DNA of 54,845 nucleotides from an uncultured Chryseobacterium sp. (lineage in GTDB: Bacteria; Bacteroidota; Bacteroidia; Flavobacteriales; Weeksellaceae). A program made the translations under genes and the position numbers. The stretch is taken from contig CAJYGB010000011.1 of NCBI GenBank assembly GCA_913774355.1, positions 1 to 54,845 on the forward strand, written 5' to 3'. Every line of letters begins with the position of its first letter. Position 1 is the stretch's first letter. Positions 8,347-17,127 of the stretch are shown piece after piece. Below the pieces are notes generated by a model that saw only the letters and a program-made list of their open reading frames with translations, did no database searches and was not told where the DNA came from.

Positions 8347-9499
8347 TAGGGCAAACGCATGAAATTATAAGATTAACTCTTTTAGATATTGTACATCATA
8401 TGCGGCTCTTACCTTTCGCTTCTTGAGGCTTAGTTTGTCATCATGCTCCTTTAGGATTTGCAAAGCAAACTTTCTCATGGTAGAGAGGTTTTCCGGAGCA
8501 TATCCTTTTCTTGCTCTGCAGGCATCTTCTCTGAAAGTGACATCCAAATGCCAGTGAAGATGGTTTTCTATTCCCCAATGTCCTCTGGCTAAAGCGTTGT
8601 AATAGGCGGCAGGTTAGCTTTACTCATCGCTGATATAATAACGTATTTCATGACTCTGCTTCTCACCAATCATTCTCATCGCCTCTATTTTTACAATTGT
8701 TTTCAGCGCTGTCCATTGCTTAAGATTCTCTTCCGATTAAACCTGCTCTGCTGAGAGAATGCTGCATCGACGAACTTCATACCGTCCTCTTTCATACTCC
8801 CATTCTCCCCCTGATGTCTTTGGTGGCACAAGCCTTAAAACTTCCCGAAACATCGTGGTAAAGTTCCCCTTGATTCTGCTTTAGAGCTAAAAAATAATGC
8901 CCTTTTTGAGATATGATTTGCTCAGCTATTTCTTGTTGGCAGCCAATGGCATCTATACTTACCACCGCTTCTTCAATGTCTATTTCTTTGAGCAGCTGAG
9001 GAATAGCGGTAATCTCGTTGCTTTTATCTTCCACTTTCTTTTGTCCGATACACAAACGATTTTCTGCAACCCAAGCATTGACGATATATAAACCGCGGTT
9101 ACCTCTGCTTGTAGGGTTTACTCCTGTTAGTTTCTTGCCATCAAAGCATATCTGTTTTTCTGATAGTAAACCTACCAGATCTTTACCATAGTCATTTAAG
9201 CAACCTCTGAGAATATCGGGATGGAGTAGTGAAAAAACTCTATTAAAGGTATCATGAGAAGGAATCCCATTCTCCAGATAACAATAGTCCTCTATGAAAT
9301 CCTTATGACTTTTGCCAAACAAAACCATGTCTTCATAATCTTCCCCATTGTTCAAATAAGTAAATAATCCTATCAAAAGTATATCTGACAACCTATGACT
9401 GCATTTATTCTCTATACGGAAGTCTTCTAATATTACCAAAATATTCTTGTATGCTCATAACATACAAAGATCTTATTTATTTTTCATGCGTTTGCCCTA
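8347..9499 (-). mobile_element. ISAs1-type element with intact ends and dead transposase
   Basis: AGGGCAAACGCATGAAA at 8348-8364 and its exact reverse complement at 9482-9498 form 17-bp terminal inverted repeats, 18 bp if the flanking T/A pair is counted. They enclose one decayed transposase gene. No convincing target duplication is visible outside them. With perfect ends the copy could still be moved by an active relative elsewhere in the genome. Confidence 0.85.
8365..9439 (-). pseudogene. ISAs1 family transposase, frameshift plus several stops
   Basis: From 9439 the first 200 codons are intact: DUF4338-like N terminus with HRLSDILLIGLFTYL, then DDE-type motifs ICFDGKKLTG, YIVNAWV, VSIDAIGCQ and GHYFLALKQNQ. 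Near 8800 the frame shifts (KDIRGRMGV) and then continues in another frame with EYERGRYEVRRCSIL. Internal stops follow within that frame, at Val-stop and at SDE-stop-S-stop. Frame is kept to the end through YYNALARGHWGIENHLHWHLDVTF to the last codon at 8365. A working transposase is not possible. Confidence 0.85.
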
Positions 9500-9853
9500 T
9501 AATTAAATAAAATTAATACAATATTTAAATAATTATTTATATTTTTGAACAGATTTAGAAGTAAGACTGCTTAATACTAAATATTTTAAAACTGTTTCCA
9601 TGAAAAAAACTATTCTACAAAGTGATAATTCTCATTTCAACATTTCTTTGTTATACTTTGTTCATCCTAATGATCATCTTCCAACATATCTATTTGATTA
9701 AGAGATAAAAATACATATCCTTAACACATATAATGCTCAAGTCCAACAAATTTTATTTGACCAATATAATATTTAACTGATTATATGCAATCAGTTAAAT
9801 TAGTATAGCTAGGGATAAAAAACACCTAAAACTAACATTTAAACTTTATAAAA
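9500..9853. other. AT-rich leader region of the adhesin cluster
   Basis: Apart from the palindrome at 9771-9800, this 354-bp stretch holds one short frame at 9600-9701 (33 codons from an ATG followed by seven A's). If one A were removed, the same ATG would read a 35-residue hydrophobic peptide ending at 9708. Neither reading is recognisable. No clear TAnnTTTG promoter is visible before the first adhesin gene. Confidence 0.45.
9771..9800. promoter_or_regulatory. 30-bp perfect inverted repeat upstream of the adhesin operon
   Basis: ATTTAACTGATT and AATCAGTTAAAT are perfect 12-bp arms around ATATGC, ending 53 bp before the start codon at 9854. No T-run follows, so it looks more like an operator than a terminator. 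Confidence 0.6.
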
Positions 9854-10585
9854 ATGAAAAAACAAATTCTGATTTTAGCAATTTTCGCATCAGCAGCAGT
9901 ATCTGCACAACTTTATTCTCCGAATGGTGCTCCGGCCACCTCCAATTCTTCAACAGGAAATGTTGGGATCGGTACATCATCTCCAAATTCAAAATTGCAA
10001 GTTCAGGGAGATATTAGTTCCACAGGAGGCGGTATTTTGAACATCGCTTTTAACGCTTTCGATCAAACCAATGGAGCTTCAAACTACGGGATGTCCTTAC
10101 TAGGTACTTATCCTATAGGCTCTTCCGGGAGTACCGGTCCGGGAGTTTCTCTATCCGGCTATTTTGGATTAAGCTTAAATACTGTATCCACCGAAAGAGT
10201 GCGGATCGACGATTCAGGAAATGTAGGAATAGGAACATCTACCCCTCAGTACAGATTAGATGTAAACGGAAAGTCATCCTTTGCGGATAACATGAGAGTA
10301 AATGCCAAAATAGAGGCTAAAGAAATTAAGGTAACCCTTACCCCTACAGCAGACTTCGTATTTGAAAATGATTATAATCTGCCGAAATTGGAGGATGTTG
10401 AAAAACACATTAAGGAAAAGAAACACCTTCCTGAAATTGCCTCTGCAAAAGAAATGGAAAAAGAAGGGGTGAATGTCGGAGAATTCCAGATCAAACTCCT
10501 TCAGAAGATTGAAGAACTTACGCTTTATACGATTGAACAGAATAAGAGAATAAAAGAATTAGAATCTAAACTTTCAAACAATTAA
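9854..10585 (+). CDS. Tail-fibre-like surface adhesin, copy 1
   Basis: The product is 243 aa with a signal peptide (1-18, ending VSAQ). It has two NVGIGTSSPNSKLQV-type motifs (about residues 36-50 and 121-137), the short beta repeats found in Bacteroidota trimeric fibre proteins. The conserved C-terminal module (about 140-243) reads DFVFENDYNLPKLEDVEKHI and ends in a coiled coil. It shares its middle region with the third copy at 13521 and its last third with both other copies. I infer a trimeric surface or extracellular fibre. No type IX sorting domain is present. The start is followed directly by MKKQILILAIFASAAV. Confidence 0.7.
   Translation: MKKQILILAIFASAAVSAQLYSPNGAPATSNSSTGNVGIGTSSPNSKLQVQGDISSTGGGILNIAFNAFDQTNGASNYGMSLLGTYPIGSSGSTGPGVSLSGYFGLSLNTVSTERVRIDDSGNVGIGTSTPQYRLDVNGKSSFADNMRVNAKIEAKEIKVTLTPTADFVFENDYNLPKLEDVEKHIKEKKHLPEIASAKEMEKEGVNVGEFQIKLLQKIEELTLYTIEQNKRIKELESKLSNN
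10217..10546 (+). repeat. 330-bp adhesin 3' cassette, copy 1
   Basis: It covers the last NVGIGTSTPQY motif through the coiled coil. It aligns without any indel to 11083-11412 and 14100-14429 and is nearly identical in DNA sequence, while the parts upstream of it differ. Confidence 0.9.
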
Positions 10586-10596
10586 AATTTTAAACA

Positions 10597-11493
10597 ATGA
10601 AAAAAACATTATTAACAGCTATAAGTATAACCCTGTCATCTATCATTTATTCTCAGACTGTTACTGTTACCGACCAAATAATTTTAAGAAATAACTCTAA
10701 TTCTGCTTATGCCGGAGGGAAAATAGACTTCGCATCTTTAGGTGAATTAAATGCGAGTGCAGGAACAATACATCCTGGATCACAAATAAGAAATAGTTTA
10801 ACTAATGCATCCGGTACGGCATCAATGTCATCACTAATCTTGAGTTCGTATTGGGGAGGCTATAAGGATGAACTAACTTTAATTGACGGAAAAGTAGGAG
10901 TAGGAACTTATGCACCACAATCAAAATTACATATTTTTCAGCCAGGAAGTTCTACTCCAATTGATGCAATGACAATTGATGTAGAATCTTTTTCAACATC
11001 TGCGAATGCAGATGCGAGCCACTTTTTCAGGGTTAGAGATTTGGGAGCAAACGGAATAATTCCATTTATAATAAAAGGGAATGGTAATGTAGGAATAGGA
11101 ACATCTACCCCTCAGTACAGATTAGATGTAAACGGAAAGTCCTCCTTTGCGGATAACATGAGGGTTAATGCCAAAATAGAAGCCAAAGAAATTAAGGTAA
11201 CCCTTACGCCTACCGCAGACTTCGTATTTGAGAATGATTATAATCTGCCGAAATTGGAAGATGTTGAAAAACACATTAAGGAAAAGAAGCACCTTCCTGA
11301 AATTGCCTCTGCAAAAGAAATGGAAAAAGAAGGGGTAAATGTCGGAGAATTCCAGATCAAACTGCTTCAAAAAATAGAAGAACTTACTCTTTATACAATT
11401 GAACAGAATAAGTTGATTAAAGAACAGCAAAAAAGAATAGAGGCCCTGGAAAACCAAAATAAAAATAAAGAACTTAATGTCAATAATTTATGA
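10597..11493 (+). CDS. Tail-fibre-like surface adhesin, copy 2
   Basis: The product is 298 aa with a signal peptide (1-19, ending IYSQ). Its own N-terminal region (20-160) has no match in the other copies and contains one GVGTYAPQSKLHIF motif. The shared cassette starts at about residue 163 (NVGIGTSTPQYRLDV), followed by the DFVFENDYNLPKL module and a coiled-coil tail. It lies 11 bp after copy 1. Its stop overlaps the ATG of the next gene (ATGA), so the three genes 9854-13325 are one translationally coupled operon. The head varies and the stalk is constant, so I infer that this part sets binding specificity. Confidence 0.7.
   Translation: MKKTLLTAISITLSSIIYSQTVTVTDQIILRNNSNSAYAGGKIDFASLGELNASAGTIHPGSQIRNSLTNASGTASMSSLILSSYWGGYKDELTLIDGKVGVGTYAPQSKLHIFQPGSSTPIDAMTIDVESFSTSANADASHFFRVRDLGANGIIPFIIKGNGNVGIGTSTPQYRLDVNGKSSFADNMRVNAKIEAKEIKVTLTPTADFVFENDYNLPKLEDVEKHIKEKKHLPEIASAKEMEKEGVNVGEFQIKLLQKIEELTLYTIEQNKLIKEQQKRIEALENQNKNKELNVNNL
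11083..11412 (+). repeat. 330-bp adhesin 3' cassette, copy 2
   Basis: This is the second copy of the constant 3' module, collinear with 10217-10546. The sequence upstream of 11083 is unrelated to copy 1. Confidence 0.9.
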
Positions 11494-13325
11494 AAAAAAT
11501 TCTGATTATTATCTGCCTATGGTTTGCTATTCTTAAAGTTACTGCGCAAAGTTATCAACAACAGTACAATCAGGCAGAACAGATTCGCCTTTCTAATGCG
11601 AATAGTACGGAAACCGATATTGAAAATTTTATCAATCAAAACATTAATACATATGATTTTACTGAAACTATAAATAAAGTAAATACCATTAAAGATGAAA
11701 ATGGAAATTTACTCACTGGCTCCGCATACGACAATGCTTTGCTTGCAGCAAAAAAAGAAAGATTAAGAAGCGCTTATTTTGAAAAAAATCCTGAAAAACT
11801 GCAGTATTACCTTTCAAGTACATTACAGCAATGTGTAAATGGAGGGTTTGAAGACAATGGCGGCTCTGTCAATGGCTATAGCTTTTTTCATAAGAAAATA
11901 AGTACAGGATGGTCCATATATAACAATGATACAAATGATCCTATCATAGCTTCTCCATCAGCTAAAGCAACACTTGTCGACAATTCTATTTTTGATCCAG
12001 CCGTTACAGCCTTTAATCTTTCTAGAGTAAATACAGGATCATATGCCATAAGAATTGGAAATTCAAATTATGTAGGAGGCGAAACGACTTTTTATCATGT
12101 TACCAAGATGACAAGAACCTTTGTTGTGAATGAAAGTTCAATAAGCTTTGCATTTGCATTAGTATTACAAGATGGAAATAATGTCCATCCTAATGCTGAT
12201 AGAAATCCATATTATCAGGTAAAATTGATTGACAGTAATAACCAAACAGTCTTTATACGGAATGTTATGGCTAATGCAGCGAATCCTTTGTTTCAGCAAT
12301 CTAACGGAATATTATTTACAAACTGGGCATGCGAGAAAATCAGTACAGCAAGATATATGGGTCAAACGTTAAGACTTGAGATTATTTTAAGCGATTGTGG
12401 GCAAGGCGGTCATTGGGGCTACGGATACTTTGATGATTTTTGTGGATTCAGTTGTGATACTCCGGCATTTAATCCGGGAATAACTTTAAATCCGTTAAAG
12501 AAAGAATGTCCGAACTTTCCACTCCCTATTTCCGGTAATATAACTTTACCTGCCAATGCTTCATTTACGAATGTGACATTAGAAATTTTAGACGCATCTA
12601 ATAATATTGTAGGAACAAAAATTATAACAACCGCACCGGCAGGAGTTTTTTCAACAAATCTGGATTATTCAGACTTCTATCCTTCCGGTCCTAATAGTAA
12701 TTTAAATTTCAATATAAGAGCACTTTTAAATTATACCATCAGCGGGCTGCCACAAGCTCCGGTAAGTGTTAATAACACCAATCCTCCTGGACCGGATGTT
12801 TCATTTAAAAATTGTGCAACTCCATGTTATGAAGAATGGATTTTTCATAGCAATCAGCCTATTTTAAACTCCATCAATTATCAGGCTTCTTGTTGTATAA
12901 CTTCGGAGTCAATAATTTACCCTAATTTAAATGTAGATTTTAGAGCTGGGTATGAAATTAATCTGAAACCTGGTTTTTATGTAACAGGAAATACTACTGG
13001 AAAATTTCATGCTTACTTAGCACCTTGTGAAGAGAATTTCACATCAAGAATCCAACAGAATACTTCAAAAATAAGCCAGAAGGATCAATCTAATGTAAAT
13101 AATCTTCAAGAAATTAAAATTTCTCCAAATCCTGCTTCTGATTTTATTAACGTTGATTCGGGAAAAGAAAAAATTATCTCTTGGGAATTATTTGACATCT
13201 CCGCAAGAAGTGTTTTAAAAGGAAATTCTTCTCAAGTAAATGTACAGAGTTTGCCTAAAGCGAATTATATTTTAAAGATAAATACCGTAAACAAACAGGT
13301 TACCAAAAAAGTAACTGTAAAATAA
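11490..13325 (+). CDS. Type IX secreted protein with sorting domain, copy 1
   Basis: The product is 611 aa with a signal peptide (1-19). An N-terminal helical segment (20-110) is followed by a jelly-roll-like domain (about 120-330, with the conserved CVNGGFEDNG start and GYGYFDDFCGFSCD end). Immunoglobulin-like beta segments and a 3-coathanger-stack-like stretch (about 455-515, FRAGYEINLKPGFYV) come next. The last 70 residues (ISPNPASDFINVDSG to KKVTVK) are a type A sorting domain for the type IX secretion system, so it is exported across the outer membrane and probably anchored. Four Cys pairs may be disulfides. No catalytic motif is visible, so its role is probably structural or adhesive beside the fibres. 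Confidence 0.75.
   Translation: MKKILIIICLWFAILKVTAQSYQQQYNQAEQIRLSNANSTETDIENFINQNINTYDFTETINKVNTIKDENGNLLTGSAYDNALLAAKKERLRSAYFEKNPEKLQYYLSSTLQQCVNGGFEDNGGSVNGYSFFHKKISTGWSIYNNDTNDPIIASPSAKATLVDNSIFDPAVTAFNLSRVNTGSYAIRIGNSNYVGGETTFYHVTKMTRTFVVNESSISFAFALVLQDGNNVHPNADRNPYYQVKLIDSNNQTVFIRNVMANAANPLFQQSNGILFTNWACEKISTARYMGQTLRLEIILSDCGQGGHWGYGYFDDFCGFSCDTPAFNPGITLNPLKKECPNFPLPISGNITLPANASFTNVTLEILDASNNIVGTKIITTAPAGVFSTNLDYSDFYPSGPNSNLNFNIRALLNYTISGLPQAPVSVNNTNPPGPDVSFKNCATPCYEEWIFHSNQPILNSINYQASCCITSESIIYPNLNVDFRAGYEINLKPGFYVTGNTTGKFHAYLAPCEENFTSRIQQNTSKISQKDQSNVNNLQEIKISPNPASDFINVDSGKEKIISWELFDISARSVLKGNSSQVNVQSLPKANYILKINTVNKQVTKKVTVK
13119..13325 (+). repeat. 207-bp type IX sorting-domain cassette, copy 1
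   Basis: It encodes the C-terminal sorting domain and is nearly identical in DNA to 16025-16231, with no indel. It ends at the stop codon in both genes. Confidence 0.85.
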
Positions 13326-13343
13326 TTAAGATTTATAAACAAA

Positions 13344-13371
13344 AAAGTTTCGGCGCAATGCCGAAACTTTT
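13344..13371. terminator. Bidirectional-looking terminator hairpin
   Basis: AAAGTTTCGGC - GCAAT - GCCGAAACTTT is a perfect 11-bp stem, 18 bp after the stop at 13325, and closes the first adhesin operon. Confidence 0.88.
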
Positions 13372-13520
13372 ATCCGAGAAAATAGGATCAAATTAGATGG
13401 TATTAAGAAAATACAAAATAATTTTTGAGTATTTCATTTATATCCGAGCCTATTTTATAACTCAAACACATAAAATAGAACAGAAAACAAAATTCTTAAA
13501 AAATTTTAAACCTTATAAAA

Positions 13521-14510
13521 ATGAAAATTAAAATTATTCCATTTGCCTTATTATTAGGCTCAATCGTTTATTCTCAGGGAATTGATACACAAGACAGAGC
13601 TGATGCGGGCGCATCCGGTTCAGGGATAAAGAGTGGATTTTATCAAACAGATAATCCCGTAAATTTCCCTTCCGGTGCTACTTCTTGGTGGCATCTCTTG
13701 GATATCAGGCATACCAATGTTACTAATAATTATGCCATGCAATTTTCCGGAAGTTTTTTTGATCAGAATCTCTGGTTTAGAAAAACCAATAATAGCGCAA
13801 ATACAGGATGGAGTAAAATCGTTATGGAAAATCAATCCGGAAATGTCGGAATCGGCACAGCATCTCCAAATTCAAAGTTGCAAGTTCAGGGAGATATCAG
13901 TTCCACAGGGAGCAGTATTTTAAACATAGCCTTTAATGCGAATGATAAGACCAATGGCGTTTCAAATTACGGGATGTCATTACAAAATATTTATACTGCA
14001 GGTTCTTCTGGTAGTTCTCTCCCAGGAGTTTCTTTATCCGGATATTTTGGATTAAGCTTAAATACCGTATCCACCGAAAGAGTGCGGATCGATGATTCAG
14101 GGAATGTGGGAATAGGGACATCTACCCCTCAGTATAAATTAGATGTAAACGGAAAATCTTCCTTTGCAGATAATATGAGGGTTAATGCCAAAATAGAAGC
14201 CAAAGAAATTAAGGTAACCCTTACCCCTACTGCAGATTTTGTATTTGAGAATGACTATAACCTGCCGAAATTAGAGGATGTTGAAAAACACATTAAAGAA
14301 AAGAAACACCTTCCTGAAATTGCTTCTGCAAAAGAAATGGAAAAGGAAGGTGTGAATGTCGGAGAATTCCAGATCAAACTGCTTCAGAAAATAGAAGAAC
14401 TTACTCTTTATACAATTGAACAGAATAAATTGCTGAAAGAACAAGGTCAGGTCATTAAAGAACAGCAGAAAAGAATAGACGCTCTGGAAAACCAAAATAA
14501 AAACAAATAA
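13521..14510 (+). CDS. Tail-fibre-like surface adhesin, copy 3, with pyocin-knob domain
   Basis: The product is 329 aa with a signal peptide (1-18, ending VYSQ). Residues about 30-105 resemble the pyocin knob found in phage and tailocin fibres (FPSGATSWWHLLDIRHTN, then QNLWFRKTNNSANTGWSKI). From NVGIGTASPNSKLQV (about 111) onward it follows copy 1 closely, including GYFGLSLNTVSTERVRIDD. It then carries the shared cassette and a slightly longer coiled coil (EQNKLLKEQGQVIKEQQKR). Compared with copy 1 it has gained the knob head. It starts a second operon whose next gene begins 3 bp after its stop. Confidence 0.72.
   Translation: MKIKIIPFALLLGSIVYSQGIDTQDRADAGASGSGIKSGFYQTDNPVNFPSGATSWWHLLDIRHTNVTNNYAMQFSGSFFDQNLWFRKTNNSANTGWSKIVMENQSGNVGIGTASPNSKLQVQGDISSTGSSILNIAFNANDKTNGVSNYGMSLQNIYTAGSSGSSLPGVSLSGYFGLSLNTVSTERVRIDDSGNVGIGTSTPQYKLDVNGKSSFADNMRVNAKIEAKEIKVTLTPTADFVFENDYNLPKLEDVEKHIKEKKHLPEIASAKEMEKEGVNVGEFQIKLLQKIEELTLYTIEQNKLLKEQGQVIKEQQKRIDALENQNKNK
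14100..14429 (+). repeat. 330-bp adhesin 3' cassette, copy 3
   Basis: This is the third copy of the constant module. It differs from copies 1 and 2 by scattered, mostly synonymous changes and has no indel. Confidence 0.88.
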
Positions 14511-14512
14511 CC

Positions 14513-16231
14513 ATGATTATAAGAAATATTTTTCTTGCGTTATTAGGATGTGTGACTTTTATTAATGTTTTTGCTCAGGGTGAGAATGATAATTGGTATT
14601 TTGGGAATAAAGCCGCTGTAAATTTTTCCGGCTCTACCGCTACCGCTTTAAATGATAGTCAGATGACTGCAATTGAGGCTTGTGGGACTGCGAGTGATGC
14701 AAATGGAAATTTACTTTTCTATACTAATTCACAAACGATTTGGAACCGTCAGCATCAGGTGATGCAAAATGGTACAGGAATTTTTGGGAATGATTCAAGC
14801 CAACAACTTATAATTGTTAAAAATCCTGCCAATCCCAAGCAATACTTTGTTTTTGTGACTGCAACAGGTGACTCTGCTTTAAGTACGAGCAACAGAATTT
14901 CTTATTCCATTGTAGACATGTCAATTGGCCCGATTGTAAATGGACAGCCTCTCGGAGGTGTATTGCCCAACTTTAAAAATGTAGCAGTCACAGATAATCT
15001 CGGAAATAATTTTGGTACAGAAGCTATCACTGCTATTGCTGGCGCTGTTAATAACATATATTGGCTGCTTATTCCTTCCGGAAACAATCTTTACAGTTAT
15101 AAAATTGACGGATCAGGTTTTTCCAATGGTAATCCTGTTATAAGTTCCCTTAATTTTCCAGGCAATCTAGTTACCGGAAAATACTACAGTATTAAGGCGT
15201 CAGCAAAACTGAATAATCCGAATTATTCAAATCTTATTTGTATATCTCAATGGGGAGAAAGGAACGCGGCTACGGGTAACGCTGACGTTAGAGACATCAA
15301 TAGAGTAGTATCTTTCAATTCATCTACAGGAGTTATCAATAATTTCTACTCGCTGAATATAAATTCAATCATGTCTTACCTTCCGGAATTTAATCAGAAT
15401 GGGTCCGTCTTGTTTCTAGGTAATAGATCGATATATGCAATTGATTTACTAAATTCTGCAACAGGGAACGTTAACTTTTTACAAATTTATAATGACCCGC
15501 AGGCAAATCCTTATATTAGTATTCAACGAAATAAAAATGGGAATATATATATTAATCAATCAGGCAGCAATTTTTTAGGAGTTATTAATAATCCAAATAA
15601 TTACGGATCAAACATAACTGTTACAATGAATGCTGTAAATCTAAATGCAGGATCTAATACATATGGACTACCACAGTTAATCCCCTTGAATGAAAGCAGT
15701 CCTGAAACTTATTATCCCTGCATTGACAGTTTAACTTTAACTTATGAACCGAACTTGAACTTCAATTATGAAGTTGGAAATAAGATTATAACTAAAACAA
15801 AATATTCTTTAGGACCAAGACATAACATCACAATGAAAGCGGGAAACATTGTTAATTTATTACCTGGAACCGAGATGCAAGTGGGCGCAAATTATCACGC
15901 TTACATAGCTCCATGCAGAGAGAAAAACTCTGATCTCGAATCCAAGAACTTATCTCAAACAGGAATGATATTAGACTTAGACAAAGTTGAAAGAAGTAAA
16001 AATTTAACTTCAGATAATGTAACGATATCTCCAAATCCTGCTTCTGACTTTATTAACATTGATTCGGGAAAAGAAAAAATCATCTCTTGGGAATTATTTG
16101 ACATCTCCGGAAGAAGTGTTTTAAAAGGAAATTCTTCTCAAGTGAATGTACAAAGCCTTCCTAAAGCGAACTATATTTTAAAGATCAATACTGTAAACAA
16201 ACAGGTTAGCAAAAAAGTAACTGTAAAATAA
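14513..16231 (+). CDS. Type IX secreted protein with beta-propeller-like head, copy 2
   Basis: The product is 572 aa with a signal peptide (1-22, ending VFAQG). The head opens with NDNWYFGNKAAVNFSGSTA, a start shared by many flavobacterial secreted proteins, and continues as repeated beta strands (NGNLLFYTNSQTIWN, KQYFVFVTATG, GNIYINQSGSN) that look like a propeller. A coathanger-like stretch (about 410-465) ends AYIAPC, like its neighbour at 11490. The final 70 residues are the type A sorting domain. Only the coathanger and sorting regions are shared with the first type IX protein, so the unit adhesin plus type IX partner appears twice with different heads. Confidence 0.75.
   Translation: MIIRNIFLALLGCVTFINVFAQGENDNWYFGNKAAVNFSGSTATALNDSQMTAIEACGTASDANGNLLFYTNSQTIWNRQHQVMQNGTGIFGNDSSQQLIIVKNPANPKQYFVFVTATGDSALSTSNRISYSIVDMSIGPIVNGQPLGGVLPNFKNVAVTDNLGNNFGTEAITAIAGAVNNIYWLLIPSGNNLYSYKIDGSGFSNGNPVISSLNFPGNLVTGKYYSIKASAKLNNPNYSNLICISQWGERNAATGNADVRDINRVVSFNSSTGVINNFYSLNINSIMSYLPEFNQNGSVLFLGNRSIYAIDLLNSATGNVNFLQIYNDPQANPYISIQRNKNGNIYINQSGSNFLGVINNPNNYGSNITVTMNAVNLNAGSNTYGLPQLIPLNESSPETYYPCIDSLTLTYEPNLNFNYEVGNKIITKTKYSLGPRHNITMKAGNIVNLLPGTEMQVGANYHAYIAPCREKNSDLESKNLSQTGMILDLDKVERSKNLTSDNVTISPNPASDFINIDSGKEKIISWELFDISGRSVLKGNSSQVNVQSLPKANYILKINTVNKQVSKKVTVK
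16025..16231 (+). repeat. 207-bp type IX sorting-domain cassette, copy 2
   Basis: It pairs with 13119-13325. The upstream sequences of the two host genes are not alike over most of their length. Confidence 0.85.
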
Positions 16232-16248
16232 TAAACAATATAACAAAG

Positions 16249-16283
16249 AAAAAGGTTCGACATAATGCCGAACCTTTTCTTTT
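16249..16283. terminator. Bidirectional terminator between the adhesin operon and sod
   Basis: AAAAGGTTCG (16250-16259) and CGAACCTTTT (16269-16278) form a 10-bp stem with T-rich flanks on both sides, between convergent genes. Confidence 0.85.
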
Positions 16284-16298
16284 ATAAACAGTTAAAAA

Positions 16299-16895
16299 TT
16301 ATTTGTTAAATAATTCCTCTACCTTATCCCAGTTTACCACTTCGAAGAAAGCGGCAACATAATCAGGTCTTCTGTTCTGATAATTTAAGTAATAAGCGTG
16401 TTCCCAAACGTCAAGTCCTAAAACCGGAGTTCCTTTTACATCAGCTACCGGCATTAGAGGGTTATCCTGGTTAGGCGTTGAAGTTACGACAACGGAACCG
16501 TCTGAATTTTTTACCAGCCATGCCCATCCTGAACCGAATCTTGTTTTAGCCGCATCAGAAAAATCGGTTTTGAATTTTTCAAAACCTCCGTAAGCTTCGA
16601 TAGCAGCTTTTACGTTTCCTACCGGCTCCTTGCTTCCGCTTGGCGTTAAAATTTCCCAGAATAACGTATGGTTGAAATGTCCTCCCCCGTTATTTCTTAC
16701 TGCCGGCTTATCGGTTCCGGTCTGGCAAACTTCTTCTATCGTTTTTCCTTCAAAGTCTGTTCCTTTGATGGCATTGTTTAAATTGTCAACATAAGCCTGG
16801 TGATGCTTTGTATGGTGGATTTCCATTGTTTTAGCATCGATAGTCGGCTCTAATGCATCATATGCATATCCTAGTTGTGGTAGTTCGAATGACAT
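16299..16895 (-). CDS. sodA: Superoxide dismutase, Mn/Fe family (Mn-type signature)
   Basis: The product is 198 aa from [17 protein letters not shown]. The metal ligands of the family are visible: His in [15 protein letters not shown], His in [11 protein letters not shown], and Asp/His in [13 protein letters not shown]. The Gly-rich GGGHFNH and the Gln in NQDNPLMP are the pattern usual for manganese enzymes, although cambialistic activity cannot be excluded. It converts superoxide to oxygen and peroxide, with no signal peptide, so in the cytoplasm. I chose the Met at 16895 over the one at 16922, because a promoter (-7 at 16920-16927) overlaps the longer start and the shorter one begins exactly where family members do. 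Confidence 0.93.
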   Translation of the reverse strand: MSFELPQLGYAYDALEPTIDAKTMEIHHTKHHQAYVDNLNNAIKGTDFEGKTIEEVCQTGTDKPAVRNNGGGHFNHTLFWEILTPSGSKEPVGNVKAAIEAYGGFEKFKTDFSDAAKTRFGSGWAWLVKNSDGSVVVTSTPNQDNPLMPVADVKGTPVLGLDVWEHAYYLNYQNRRPDYVAAFFEVVNWDKVEELFNK

Positions 16896-16919
16896 AATTT
16901 TATTTTTAATGTTATTACT

Positions 16920-16950
16920 CAAATTTAGTCATAATTTAAGCCATCATCAA
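16920..16950 (-). promoter_or_regulatory. Promoter of the superoxide dismutase gene
   Basis: On the minus strand TTG (16948-16950) and TAAATTTG (16920-16927) are 20 bp apart. The start codon at 16895 follows about 25 bp later. Confidence 0.65.
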
Positions 16951-17077
16951 AAAATGCAGATTACTTTAATAAATCTTTAACATTGATTTCCTGATTTAGA
17001 ATGAATTAAATTTTGCAGCCGGGAAATGAATGATGAAAGCTGCTGAAAACTAAAAGTAGTTTTTTATTTAAAACGAA

Positions 17078-17105
17078 AAAGCACAGACATTTCCGTCCGT
17101 GCTTT
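17078..17105 (-). terminator. Rho-independent terminator after rho
   Basis: In the minus-strand transcript AAAGCACGGAC pairs with GUCUGUGCUUU (one G-U) and is followed by further T's. It lies 23 bp after the rho stop. Confidence 0.75.
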
Positions 17106-17127
17106 CCATTTAACAAAATTAAATTAA

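Noticed and set aside
8347..9499. Target-site duplication of the ISAs1 element
   Set aside because: The AT-rich flanks look alike in composition, but no exact 8-10 bp duplication is adjacent to both ends.
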